A stretch of DNA of 64,000 bases from Actinomadura sp. NAK00032 (GTDB lineage: Bacteria; Actinomycetota; Actinomycetes; Streptosporangiales; Streptosporangiaceae), in contig NZ_CP054932.1 in the NCBI RefSeq assembly GCF_013364275.1, positions 2,294,001 to 2,358,000 of the forward strand, written 5' to 3'. A program made the translations under genes and the position numbers. Shown one piece after another: positions 33,360 through 41,419 of this stretch; within the stretch, counting starts at the first letter, position 1; each line of letters starts with the position of its first letter. Under the pieces are notes generated by a model. That model was not told the DNA's origin, did no database searches, and saw only the letters and a list, made by a program, of their open reading frames with translations.

Positions 33360-34610
33360 ATGAAGAAGCGTACCGACCGCAAGATCGCCATCGCGGGCAC
33401 CGCGGCCGCCGCCGTGCTGCTGCCGACCGTCATGGTCGGCCTCGCGCAGGCCGGCATCGGCGTGCCGACGGGCCGGTCGGAGGCGTCGGGCGACTCCCAG
33501 CCGATCCCCTCGTTCGGGCCGCCGACGCAGCAGGCGCCGGCGACCTCGGCGTCGCCGAGCAAGTCGCCGAAGGCCGCGAAGCTGCCGAGCGTGCCGCTGA
33601 ACAGCAACCCGTTCAAGACGGGCGGCGGCAAGCCCGCCGGCGGCGACCCCGACACCGACCGCCGCAGCCACGGCAAGAAGCCGCACCTGCCGCCCGGCGC
33701 CGGGAGCAGCAAGTACGCCAAGGCCCCGGACGGCGCCGCGATCACCAAGGTGTCGAAGGTCAGGGCGCGGCAGTACGACATCACGATCGCCTCGCCGGCG
33801 CTCGGCGCGGCCGTGAAGACCCGGATCATGGTCCCCAAGGGCTGGAAGTCCACCGCCAAGCGGACCTGGCCGACCGTGTACGCCTACCACGGCGGCAACA
33901 ACACCTACCTGTCCTGGACGCGGGACTCCAACATCGAAGAGGTCGTCGGCCCCTACGACGCGATCGTCGTGATGCCCGACGGCGGTTGGAACGGCTCCTA
34001 CACGAACTGGTGGAACGGCGGCAAGGGCGGCATCCCCGAGTGGGAGAGGTTCCACATCCAGGAAGTCATCCCGCTGATGGAGCGCAACTTCCGCGCCGGG
34101 ACGTCGCGCGCGGCGATCGGCCTGTCGTCCGGCGGGCAGGGGGCGATCACCTACGCCGAGCGGCACGCCGGGATGTTCAAGTACGCCGCGTCCTACAGCG
34201 GCGCCCTCAACATCACCGCGCCGGGCATGCCGGCCATCCTGACGTCCATGAACCGGGAGGCGGGCACCGCCATCTGGGGCGACCCGATCATCGCGCGGGC
34301 GAACTGGCGGGCGCACGACGCGACCGTCAACGTGGCCAAGCTGAAGGGCATCGGCGTCTACGTCTCCTGCGGCGACGGCCGGCCCGGCCCCTTCGACAAC
34401 CCGAACGCCGGGCCGCTCGACGGCGGCCGGGTCGGCGAGCAGCTCGCCGGGACGATGAACGAGAACTTCGTCGCCGCGGCGAAGCGCGCGGGCGTCCCGA
34501 TCACCGCGAACCTCTACGGGCCCGGCATGCACAACTGGAAGTACTGGAAGCGCGAGCTGGTCAGGAGCTGGCCGGGCATCGCCGCCGCCATCGGCGCCCG
34601 CAAGTCCTGA
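33360..34610 (+). CDS. Secreted esterase with proline/lysine-rich linker (antigen-85-like)
   Basis: A 416-residue exported hydrolase. A signal peptide (IAGTAAAAVLLPTVMVGLAQA) is followed by a ~90-residue Pro, Ser, Lys and Gly-rich linker, then an alpha/beta hydrolase domain with YAYHGGNNTYLSWTRDSN, DGGWNGSYTNWWNGG, the nucleophile elbow GLSSGGQG and His in GPGMHNWKYW. The domain is clearly related to the esterase at 13937-14932. The linker suggests attachment across or within the cell wall. ATG 33360 is preceded by GGGGAGTCC. Substrate unknown; feruloyl esterase-like hydrolysis or acyl transfer are both possible. Confidence 0.82.
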   Translation: MKKRTDRKIAIAGTAAAAVLLPTVMVGLAQAGIGVPTGRSEASGDSQPIPSFGPPTQQAPATSASPSKSPKAAKLPSVPLNSNPFKTGGGKPAGGDPDTDRRSHGKKPHLPPGAGSSKYAKAPDGAAITKVSKVRARQYDITIASPALGAAVKTRIMVPKGWKSTAKRTWPTVYAYHGGNNTYLSWTRDSNIEEVVGPYDAIVVMPDGGWNGSYTNWWNGGKGGIPEWERFHIQEVIPLMERNFRAGTSRAAIGLSSGGQGAITYAERHAGMFKYAASYSGALNITAPGMPAILTSMNREAGTAIWGDPIIARANWRAHDATVNVAKLKGIGVYVSCGDGRPGPFDNPNAGPLDGGRVGEQLAGTMNENFVAAAKRAGVPITANLYGPGMHNWKYWKRELVRSWPGIAAAIGARKS

Positions 34611-34653
34611 CCGGCGGCCGCGGCGCGGCTCTTTTCCGCGGGCCCTCTTGCCC

Positions 34654-34686
34654 GACCGTAATGCCTGACCGTAATGCCTGACCGCT
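34654..34686. repeat. 13-bp unit, about 2.5 tandem copies
   Basis: Copies of gaccgtaatgcct at 34654-34666 and 34667-34679 are followed by a third partial one. They lie in the gap after the secreted esterase and show the same slippage-type duplication as other repeats in the window. Confidence 0.85.
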
Positions 34687-34738
34687 CGGAATCGCCGAAA
34701 CACGAGCGGTGAGCGCCCTTCCCTGTGACCATGGGGAC

Positions 34739-35695
34739 ATGAGGGGTAGTGATGGAGCGGCCCTCGCCGGCCTTCTCCCGCTCGCGCCGCCGCCGCCGGT
34801 GCCGGTGCGCGGAGCGGCGCGGCTCGGCGAGGTGCGCGCCCGGCTGGCGTATCCCGCGGTGCGCTGGTGCGGCGCCACGTACGGGGTGATGGAGCGGGTA
34901 CCCGGCGGCTGGATGATGTCCGGAATGGAGCGGGCGACCCCGCAGGACGCCCGCGACTCCCTCGGCTGGTGGTTCGGCCGCCTGGCCGGTGACCCCGGCG
35001 TGCCCGCGGCGGCCCGCGCGGCCTACCGGCGCGGCGCCGGCCGGCTCGACCGCGACCGGCCGGACGAGCTGACCGTCGCCGGGCGGGTGTTCCGGGTGGT
35101 GCGCGCCGACCGGTTCTGCCGGTGCGGCCCCGACGGTCCGGAACCGCCCCGCCCCGGCGATCCCGACGTGCTCCCCGAGCCGCGCACCCGCCGCGACGCC
35201 GGCCGGTTCGACCACGGCCTGCTCCCGGACGCGCCCGGGCCGGGGCCCGCGGCGCCGCCCGGGGACGCGTGGGTCCCCGCCGGGCCCGCGGTGCCGCCCG
35301 AACTGGCCAGGGACGCGCGCCGCGCGCTCGCCAGCCACCCCCGGGCCGTCCGGCTGCCGACCCGCTTCACCGTCGCCGAACCGGGCGACGGACCCCCGGC
35401 CCTGCAGGGGCCGTTCCTGCACAGCCCCGCCGCCGTGCGCGAGCACCTGGCCTCCTACTTCGACCTCGTCGTGCCGCTGCTGGACGGGCCGTCCCCCGGC
35501 GACGTCGCCGCCTTCCGGGCGGCGGCGAGGCTGCTGCGCGACGGCACGCGGCGCACCGAGATCGGCGTCCGCGGCCGCCGCTTCCGGGTGGCCCGCGTCG
35601 AGTACGTCGTGCGCCGCGGCCCGGACGGCCCCGAGCCGCCCCGGCCGTCCGAGCGCGACCTGGAGGAGCCCGTCACCGGACGGCCCCCGCGCTGA
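34739..35695 (+). CDS. DUF5954-like hypothetical protein
   Basis: A 318-residue soluble protein made of two related halves, each with an RVxRxxR-type core (AGRVFRVVRADRFCRCGPDGPEPPRPGDPD and GRRFRVARVEYVVRRGPDGPEPPRPSERD). It is typical of DUF5954 proteins, a Streptomyces-type family of unknown role. ATG 34739 has a modest GGGGAC upstream; GTG 34709 in frame is possible. The stop lies inside a tandem 17-bp repeat. The next gene (35790) is often its neighbour in actinomycetes, but no joint function is known. Confidence 0.6.
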   Translation: MRGSDGAALAGLLPLAPPPPVPVRGAARLGEVRARLAYPAVRWCGATYGVMERVPGGWMMSGMERATPQDARDSLGWWFGRLAGDPGVPAAARAAYRRGAGRLDRDRPDELTVAGRVFRVVRADRFCRCGPDGPEPPRPGDPDVLPEPRTRRDAGRFDHGLLPDAPGPGPAAPPGDAWVPAGPAVPPELARDARRALASHPRAVRLPTRFTVAEPGDGPPALQGPFLHSPAAVREHLASYFDLVVPLLDGPSPGDVAAFRAAARLLRDGTRRTEIGVRGRRFRVARVEYVVRRGPDGPEPPRPSERDLEEPVTGRPPR

Positions 35696-35741
35696 CCCGG
35701 CGGCCGCGCTGACCCGGCGGCCGTGCTGACCCGCCGGCCGC
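35691..35741. repeat. 17-bp unit, three tandem copies at a gene end
   Basis: Units gctgacccggcggccgc, gctgacccggcggccgt and gctgacccgccggccgc run without gap. The stop codon of the DUF5954-like gene lies in the first copy, so an extra copy changes only the 3' flank. Confidence 0.9.
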
Positions 35742-35789
35742 GCCGCCCCGGCGTCCGGGCGGCGCGGGGGAGGGGTAGCGTGGCCGGCG

Positions 35790-36347
35790 ATGAAGGGATT
35801 CGCGCGGCGGGAGTTCCAGCTCGTCCTGCTCCGCCGCATGGCCGACTACCAGCCCGGCATGGTCGAGGACGCGGTGCGCGCGCTCGGCGCGTCCCGCACC
35901 GAGATGCGGGAGGCCAACGCCCGCTGGCAGCGCGTCCTGCGGTCCCGGACGTTCCCGCGCGGCCGGCGCCGCTACGAGGCCGTCCTCGGCCCGCCCGCCG
36001 GGACCGCGGAGCGGCGTGTCGGCGACGTCGCCTGCGCGACCGCGTGGTGGCCGCCGCTGCCGCTGTGGCCGGGGCTCCGCTTCGAGATCATGATGGCGCC
36101 GGACGGCTCGGTCGTGCAGGAGTGGCTCGTCCGGGACGACGCCGCCCCCGTGCCGCGGCTCGCCGGCGTCGACGACCTCGTCCCCTGGTCGTGCGTGGTG
36201 GGCGACGTCGACGCGCGGTTCGGCGCGGTGGCCCACCAGGACGGCGACGCGCCGAGCCGCTGGCACGCGACCATCACGCTGCCGGACGGCGACCGGTATG
36301 TCGCCCATTTCGTGTGGGGTCTCCTCCAGACGGTGGTGAGCGCCTGA
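35790..36347 (+). CDS. Hypothetical protein
   Basis: A 185-residue soluble protein starting at ATG 35790, with an N-terminal helical part (EFQLVLLRRMADYQPGMVEDAVRALGASRTEMREANARWQ) and a beta-rich C-terminal part (RFEIMMAPDGSVVQEWLVR, ATITLPDGDRYVAHFVWGLLQ). I do not recognise the family. No signal peptide, membrane helix or catalytic motif is seen. It follows the DUF5954-like gene by 94 nt and may be co-inherited with it. Confidence 0.5.
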   Translation: MKGFARREFQLVLLRRMADYQPGMVEDAVRALGASRTEMREANARWQRVLRSRTFPRGRRRYEAVLGPPAGTAERRVGDVACATAWWPPLPLWPGLRFEIMMAPDGSVVQEWLVRDDAAPVPRLAGVDDLVPWSCVVGDVDARFGAVAHQDGDAPSRWHATITLPDGDRYVAHFVWGLLQTVVSA

Positions 36348-36437
36348 GACCGCTTTGAGCGATCTTGGCGATTCCGGACAGCGCAGATTGCGCGCGCCTC
36401 CCTACGGTGGTGGCATGCGAGCTGTCAGGGTCCGGCG

Positions 36438-37244
36438 ATGCCCGAGGTGACCTCCTACGCCCCGGGCTTCCCGACCTGGGCGGAGCTGGCCAGCCCCGAC
36501 CCGGACACCTCCAGGCGGTTCTACTGCGAGCTGTTCGGCTGGCACTCCTACACGCTGACCGTCGACATCGGCGACTACGAGATCTTCACCCTCGGCGGCC
36601 TCCAGGGGCCGGAGGTCGGCGGGATGCAGTCCCTCGCCGACGACTCGCTGCCCTCGTCCTGGACGTGCTACTTCCGCAGCGACGACGTCGAGGCGTCGGT
36701 GGAGGCCGTGCAGTCGGCGGGCGGCCTGGTCCTGGTGGAGCCGACCGACATCGCCAACCTCGGGCGGATGGCGCTGTGCTCGGACCCGGAGGGCGCCGAC
36801 TTCGCCTTCTGGTACCCCTACGACCTGCAAGGCGCCGGGGTGCAGGACGAGCCGTCCGCGATGTGCTGGGTGGAGCTGGCGTCCCGCGACATCGCGCAGG
36901 CCCGCCGCTTCTACGGCGAGGTCTTCGGCTGGAGGCCCGTGGAACGCGATTACTACACCGCCGGCTACACCGACTGGAAGGTCGGCGAGTGGTCCGTCGC
37001 GGGCCTGGTGCCGATGGGGCAGCACTGGCCGCCCGACTACCCGCCCCACTGGATCCCCTACTACTGGGTGGCCGACTGCGACGCGGCGGCGGCCAAGGCC
37101 GCCGAGCTGGGCGGCCGGGTCCGGGTGCCGCCGAGCGACATCTCGCTGGGCCGCTTCTCCATCATCACCGACCCGACCGGCGCCCGGCTGGCCTTCATCG
37201 CCCCGACCGTCCGCGACGTCACCGAGACCCGGACCCGTCCCTGA
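36438..37244 (+). CDS. VOC-family protein with two glyoxalase domains
   Basis: A 268-residue protein of the two-domain CFP30B-like VOC type. Each half begins with a similar block (GFPTWAELASPDPDTSRRFYCELFGW; MCWVELASRDIAQARRFYGEVFGWRPV). Typical VOC metal ligands are hard to assign and the residue set is atypical, so it may bind or sequester a ligand rather than catalyse. These proteins often annotate as hydroxylases or resistance-type binders. ATG 36438 is preceded by a weak ribosome site. It ends just before a tandem-repeat region and the TetR gene. Confidence 0.8.
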   Translation: MPEVTSYAPGFPTWAELASPDPDTSRRFYCELFGWHSYTLTVDIGDYEIFTLGGLQGPEVGGMQSLADDSLPSSWTCYFRSDDVEASVEAVQSAGGLVLVEPTDIANLGRMALCSDPEGADFAFWYPYDLQGAGVQDEPSAMCWVELASRDIAQARRFYGEVFGWRPVERDYYTAGYTDWKVGEWSVAGLVPMGQHWPPDYPPHWIPYYWVADCDAAAAKAAELGGRVRVPPSDISLGRFSIITDPTGARLAFIAPTVRDVTETRTRP

Positions 37245-37260
37245 CCCCGAGGCCCCCGGC

Positions 37261-37320
37261 CCGCGCCTCAGCCCGCGCCTCTGTCCGCACCTCAGCCTGT
37301 GCCTCTGTCCGCGCCTCAGC
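37261..37320. repeat. 12-bp unit, five degenerate tandem copies
   Basis: Five 12-bp units alternate between ccgcgcctcagc and ccgcgcctctgt types in the gap between the VOC gene and the convergent TetR gene; the TetR stop lies at the end of the array. No hairpin or coding function is evident. Confidence 0.85.
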
Positions 37321-38059
37321 CCGCGTCGGGGGCGTGCAGCCGGCCGAGGAGCATCAGCACCAGCTCGTCGATGACCTCGTCGAGGGTGGCGTCGACCCAG
37401 CCGGCGCTCCAGTCGTGAAGGAGGCCGTTGATGCTGCCGATGAAGGCGGTCGCGGCGATCCGGTAGTCGCGGTCGGCGATCTCGCCGCGCGCGGCGGCGG
37501 CCGCCGCCTCCGCGCAGAGGAAGTCGACCCAGCGGGAGCGGCGGGTGAGGCGCTGGCGGTCCAGCCGGGGACTGACCCCGACGATCTCGACGAACGCGAT
37601 CCGGATGCGGGCCCGGTCGGCGGTGATGGCGGCGGCGTAGGCGCGAAAGAGTCGGGCCGTGCGCTCGGCGAGGCCGAGGCCCTCGACGGACGGCAGCGCG
37701 GCGACGACGTCCCGCTCGGCGGTGTCGTTGACCTCCAGGTGCAGCTCGGCGAGCAGGTCCTCCAGGGTGCGGAACTCCTCGTAGAACTGGCGGGTGGAGA
37801 GCCCGGCGGCCTCGCTCAGCGCGGCGACCGTGGTGCCGCGGTAGCCGGGGCCGCGGCCGAACATCTCCAGCCCGGCGTCCAGGAACCGGCGGTGCCGCTC
37901 GGCGCGCCGGTCGGCCGCGGACCTGCCGCCGTACCGGCCGGTCGGACTCGCCCGCCTGCCCGCCACCTCGTCCCTCCCCGCCACCTCGTCTCTCCCCGCG
38001 ACCTCGTCCCTCCCCGCCACCTCGTCCCTCCCCGTCACTCGGATCGCATTTTCCCTCAT
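37316..38059 (-). CDS. TetR-family transcriptional regulator
   Basis: A 247-residue regulator with HTH of TetR type (RFLDAGLEMFGRGPGYRGTTVAALSEAAGLSTRQFYEEFRTLEDLL, about 70-115) and a helical ligand domain. The N-terminus carries four copies of a GRDEVA repeat encoded by 18-bp units, an unusual addition before the HTH. ATG 38059 is chosen; ATG 38083 and GTG 38038 are alternatives. It is divergent from the secreted beta-propeller gene, with a 14-bp palindrome (38090-38103) between them, so repression of that gene and itself is likely. The inducer is unknown. Confidence 0.82.
   Translation of the reverse strand: MRENAIRVTGRDEVAGRDEVAGRDEVAGRDEVAGRRASPTGRYGGRSAADRRAERHRRFLDAGLEMFGRGPGYRGTTVAALSEAAGLSTRQFYEEFRTLEDLLAELHLEVNDTAERDVVAALPSVEGLGLAERTARLFRAYAAAITADRARIRIAFVEIVGVSPRLDRQRLTRRSRWVDFLCAEAAAAAARGEIADRDYRIAATAFIGSINGLLHDWSAGWVDATLDEVIDELVLMLLGRLHAPDAG
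37962..38033. repeat. 18-bp unit, four tandem copies in the TetR gene
   Basis: Four near-identical 18-bp units (gccacctcgtccctcccc on the plus strand) lie in frame and encode the repeated Gly-Arg-Asp-Glu-Val-Ala tract before the HTH. The repeat length keeps the frame, so copy number can change without breaking the gene. Confidence 0.92.
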
Positions 38060-38089
38060 CTTGGGTCTTGTGTCGCACATCACCCTGCA

Positions 38090-38103
38090 TTACTGTCCAG
38101 TAA
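38090..38103. promoter_or_regulatory. Candidate TetR operator
   Basis: The inverted repeat TTACTG-TC-CAGTAA lies in the divergent gap between the TetR gene and the beta-propeller gene. Its length and place fit an operator for the neighbouring regulator. Confidence 0.55.
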
Positions 38104-38160
38104 CCAAGTCGGAAGACGGCCGTTTTCACACTGGAGACCCCCACCCCGCTGGAGGACGCG

Positions 38161-39393
38161 ATGCCTTCCCGACGTCTCCGAAGACGAACCGCACTGCTCG
38201 GCTGCGCCGTGCTCGCGGCGACCGCGATGTCCGGCGCGCCGCCCGCGCAGGCCCGGCCCGCCGGGGCGCCCGCCGGAGCCGCCGCGCTGCGCGACGTGAT
38301 GGCCGTCGGCAACGGCCAGGGCGGCACCGTCAGCTTCATCGACACCGCGACCTACCGGAACCTCGGCTCCATCGACGTCGTCCCGGACCTGCAAGAGCGC
38401 CTGGACGCGATGAACATCGTCGAGCGGATCGGCTACGAGGCCGTCAACGCCGCGCAGGGATACCGCAAGCTCGTCGACGACATGGCCGTCTCCCCTGACG
38501 GCACGACCCTCTACATCTCACGCGGCGTGCTGTCGGACGCCGTCGCGTTCGACATCGCCACCAAGAAGATGCTGTGGCGGCACAAGACCGAGGGCTTCAA
38601 GGCCGACCACGCGGCGCTCTCGGCGGACGGGAAGCAGTTCGTCGTCTCGGCCACCACCGCGAGCAAGGCCGAGGTCATCGACACCGCCACCGGGAAGCTC
38701 CAGACCAGCTTCGCCACCGGCACCTACCCGCACGCGAACGACTACTCGCCCGACGGGACGGTCCTCTACAACTCCAGCATCGGCATCACCTCGCTGCCGA
38801 AGCTGCTGAACGGGCTGAAGGGTTCGAGGGCCGTGACGGCGGTGGACGCGCAGACGTTCAAGCCGCTGCGCACCTACACCTTCGAGTACGGGATCCGCCC
38901 TGCGGTGTTCACCCGCGACAACAGGACGATGTACGCGCAGCTGTCCTACCTCAACGGGTTCATCGAGTACGACCTGGCGGCCGGTAAGACCACCCGGACG
39001 GTGAACATGCCGTTCAGCGACAAGGCCGCGAAGATGAAGCCGGACGACTACCCGCAGAACTCCGCGCACCACGGCATGGCGATGAACGCCGACGAGACCA
39101 AGCTGTGCATGGCCGGGACGATCGACGACTACGTCTCCATCGTCTCCCGGCCCGGCCTGACCGCGGACGGGACCGTCCACTACCCCACCGACGCGCTGCC
39201 GTACTGGACGCAGACGAGCCCCAACGGCCACGACTGCTTCGTCTCGCTCGCCGAGGACGACCAGATCTCCGTCGTCGACTACCGCACCGCCAAGGAGGTC
39301 GCCCGCATCGACGTCGGCCGCTTCCCGCAGCGGGAGCGGGCCGCCAAGCTGACCCCGGCGGCCATCGCCGCCCTGGACCCCGCCAAGGGCTGA
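38161..39393 (+). CDS. Secreted YncE-like beta-propeller protein
   Basis: A 410-residue exported protein. Signal peptide: Arg-rich start, hydrophobic AVLAATAMSGAPPAQA, cleavage near residue 32. The rest has repeated propeller strands (VSFIDTATYRNLGSI, MAVSPDGTTLYISR, HAALSADGKQFVVSA, AVTAVDAQTFKPLRTY, VVDYRTAKEVARIDVG), as in YncE/YVTN proteins. These act as binding or signalling scaffolds outside the cell; no enzymatic residues are seen. It is divergent from TetR with a palindrome between and is followed by a strong hairpin. Confidence 0.8.
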   Translation: MPSRRLRRRTALLGCAVLAATAMSGAPPAQARPAGAPAGAAALRDVMAVGNGQGGTVSFIDTATYRNLGSIDVVPDLQERLDAMNIVERIGYEAVNAAQGYRKLVDDMAVSPDGTTLYISRGVLSDAVAFDIATKKMLWRHKTEGFKADHAALSADGKQFVVSATTASKAEVIDTATGKLQTSFATGTYPHANDYSPDGTVLYNSSIGITSLPKLLNGLKGSRAVTAVDAQTFKPLRTYTFEYGIRPAVFTRDNRTMYAQLSYLNGFIEYDLAAGKTTRTVNMPFSDKAAKMKPDDYPQNSAHHGMAMNADETKLCMAGTIDDYVSIVSRPGLTADGTVHYPTDALPYWTQTSPNGHDCFVSLAEDDQISVVDYRTAKEVARIDVGRFPQRERAAKLTPAAIAALDPAKG

Positions 39394-39428
39394 CCCGCGC
39401 GGGCCCGCCATGGGCCCGCTCCGAGACC

Positions 39429-39481
39429 GGCCGCCGCGCGCCCCGCCGCCACCCACATCCCGGCGGGGCCGCGCGGCGGCC
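39429..39481. terminator. GC-rich terminator hairpin after the beta-propeller gene
   Basis: A 20-bp stem with one bulged base and a 12-nt loop lies 36 nt after the stop and ends one base before the ATG proposed for the FUSC-like gene. The structure may also hinder translation from that ATG. Confidence 0.75.
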
Positions 39482-39482
39482 C

Positions 39483-40616
39483 ATGATTGGGCGCGCGGGC
39501 GCGGGGAACCGCCATGCGGTGCCGACCGGAGGACTTCGAAGCCGGCTGCTGCCCTTCGCGGGGCGCCGCTACTGGGCGGAGCGGGCCAGGCTGACGGCCA
39601 AGGCCGTCGTCGCGGCCGTCGTCGCGTGGCTGATCGCGAAGTATCCGGTCGGGCACCCGCAGCCGTACTTCGCGCCGCTGGCCGCGCTGCTCGGCGTGTA
39701 CCCGTCGGTCGTCCGGTCCGTCCGGGAGAGCGTGGCGTACGCCGCCGGGTTCGTGATCGGCGCCGGGCTCGCGATCCCGGTCGGGCTGCTGCTCGGCCCC
39801 ACCACGCTCGGCATCGCGGCCGTGCTCGTCCTGGCGATGATGGCCTCGGGGTGGCGGCGGCTCGGCGACCAGTCGTCCCAGGTCGCGTTCACCGCGCTGT
39901 TCGCGCTGCTGCTCGGCGGCCACGAGGTCGTCGGCTACACCCTGCCGCGCCTGGGCGACGTCGCGCTCGGGCTGGCGGTCGGGCTGATTGTGAACGCGAC
40001 GCTCTTCCCGCCGCTGTACCTGCGCCGCGCCGAGTACGCGGTGCGGGAGGTGCGGGACGCGCTCGCCGACGGGCTCGACGCCCTCGCCGGGGAGGTCGCC
40101 GAGGACGAGGGCGGCCGGGCGCGCTGGGACGAGCGCGAGACGCGGCTGTCCCGGGTCCAGGAGGAGGCGCGCTTCTCGCTGGAGCAGGGCGAGGAGACGC
40201 TGCGCGCCAACCCGCGCGCGAAGCTGCGCGGCTACCCGCTGCGCTGGCAGGGCCACCGCGACCGGTGGCCGGCGCCGCGCGAGCTGAACACGCTCGACCA
40301 CACCGCCGCCTACGCCCGGTCGATCTCCGGGACGCTGCGCCAGCTCGACGGGGACGGCGAGGACACGGCGGAGCCGGCGCTCGGCCCGCGGTTCCGGCGC
40401 GCCTACGCCGACCTGCTGAGCGGCCTCGCCGGGATCGTCCGCGAGCTGCCGGAGACGCCGGCGGGGGAGGCGCTCGCCGCGACCGAGCGGACGCAGCTCC
40501 TGCTGGAGGAACCGCACCTCGGGCCGGGCACGGACGCCCCCGGCCTGTGGGATCCGCAGAAGGAGCTCCTGCGGCTGAGCCGACTGCTGCTGGACGGCCT
40601 GCGCGCACCGCCCTAG
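39483..40616 (+). CDS. FUSC-like membrane protein
   Basis: A 377-residue protein. The N-terminal half has about five hydrophobic helices (KAVVAAVVAWLIAKYPVG, YFAPLAALLGVY, SVAYAAGFVIGAGLAIPVGLLLG, VAFTALFALLLGG, LGDVALGLAVGLIVNATL), the FUSC/ArAE-type aromatic-acid exporter fold. The C-terminal half is a cytosolic helical domain. The start is uncertain: ATG 39483 is next to a hairpin and has no ribosome site, GTG 39516 is the in-frame alternative. It lies upstream of an aromatic catabolic operon and might export or handle aromatic acids, although it is separated from it by its own gap. Confidence 0.75.
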   Translation: MIGRAGAGNRHAVPTGGLRSRLLPFAGRRYWAERARLTAKAVVAAVVAWLIAKYPVGHPQPYFAPLAALLGVYPSVVRSVRESVAYAAGFVIGAGLAIPVGLLLGPTTLGIAAVLVLAMMASGWRRLGDQSSQVAFTALFALLLGGHEVVGYTLPRLGDVALGLAVGLIVNATLFPPLYLRRAEYAVREVRDALADGLDALAGEVAEDEGGRARWDERETRLSRVQEEARFSLEQGEETLRANPRAKLRGYPLRWQGHRDRWPAPRELNTLDHTAAYARSISGTLRQLDGDGEDTAEPALGPRFRRAYADLLSGLAGIVRELPETPAGEALAATERTQLLLEEPHLGPGTDAPGLWDPQKELLRLSRLLLDGLRAPP

Positions 40617-40637
40617 CGCCCGGCGGCTTGTCCGCAG

Positions 40638-40651
40638 AATTGTTGACAATT
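40638..40651. promoter_or_regulatory. GntR-type operator before galB
   Basis: The palindrome AATTGT-TG-ACAATT lies 28 bp upstream of the galB ATG. It overlaps a TTGACA hexamer (40643-40648) that may be the -35 element, so binding of the nearby GntR/FCD regulator would repress the operon. Confidence 0.6.
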
Positions 40652-40678
40652 TGGGTGACAAGTTGGAGAGTACGGCCC

Positions 40679-41419
40679 ATGAGTTCTTCCGCCTCTCCCG
40701 GCCCCCTGCTCGTCATCAGCGCCCACGCGGGCGACTTCGTCTGGCGCGCCGCCGGCGCGATCGCGCTGGCCGCGGCGCGCGGCGACCGCGCCGTCGTCGT
40801 GTGCCTCAGCTACGGCGAGCGCGGCGAGTCCGCCCGCGCGTGGCGCGAGGGCAGGCGGCTGGAGGAGATCAAGAAGCTGCGGCGGGACGAGGCCGAGGCC
40901 GCCGCGGCGGAACTGGGCGCCGAGATCGAGTTCCTGGACGCCGGCGACTACCCGCTCGTCGAGTCGCCGGAGCTGGTCGACCGCCTGGTCCGCCTCTACC
41001 GGGACGTCGAGCCGGCCGTCGTGCTGACCCACACCCTCGCCGACCCCTACAACGGCGACCACCCGGCGGCGGCGCGGATGGCGCTGCAGGCGCGCGTGCT
41101 CGCGCAGGCGATCGGCTACGACGCGCCGGGCGAGCCGCTCGGGGCGCCGCCGGTGTTCTTCTTCGAGCCGCACCAGCCGGAGCAGTGCGACTTCAAGCCG
41201 GACGTGCTGCTCGACATCACCCCCGTCTTCGACAAGAAGCGCAAGGCGATGGAGTGCCTGCCCGCGCAGGTCCACATGTGGGACTACTACACCGACCTCG
41301 CCAAGCGGCGCGGCGTCCAGCTGAAGCGCAACGCCGGCCCGAACCTCGGGCTGCCGCACGACACCCGCGCCGAGGCGTTCGTCCGGCTGTACCCGCAGAC
41401 CACGACGGAGCTGGCATGA
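40679..41419 (+). CDS. galB: 4-oxalomesaconate hydratase (PIG-L-like GalB type)
   Basis: A 246-residue PIG-L-fold zinc hydrolase. The opening VISAHAGDFVWRAAGAIALAAARG and YNGDHPAAARMALQARVLAQA match the PIG-L metal site (HAGD and DHP), as in GalB of Pseudomonas putida, which hydrates 4-oxalomesaconate to 4-carboxy-4-hydroxy-2-oxoadipate. The assignment rests on the fold plus the adjacent galC and galD genes. ATG 40679 follows GGAGAG. Its stop overlaps the galC ATG by 4 nt. Outside this context the same family holds deacetylases. Confidence 0.85.
   Translation: MSSSASPGPLLVISAHAGDFVWRAAGAIALAAARGDRAVVVCLSYGERGESARAWREGRRLEEIKKLRRDEAEAAAAELGAEIEFLDAGDYPLVESPELVDRLVRLYRDVEPAVVLTHTLADPYNGDHPAAARMALQARVLAQAIGYDAPGEPLGAPPVFFFEPHQPEQCDFKPDVLLDITPVFDKKRKAMECLPAQVHMWDYYTDLAKRRGVQLKRNAGPNLGLPHDTRAEAFVRLYPQTTTELA

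Noticed and set aside
37261-37320. Short repeats as a CRISPR array
   Set aside because: Units are 12 bp with no spacers between them and no cas genes are nearby; they are plain tandem duplications.
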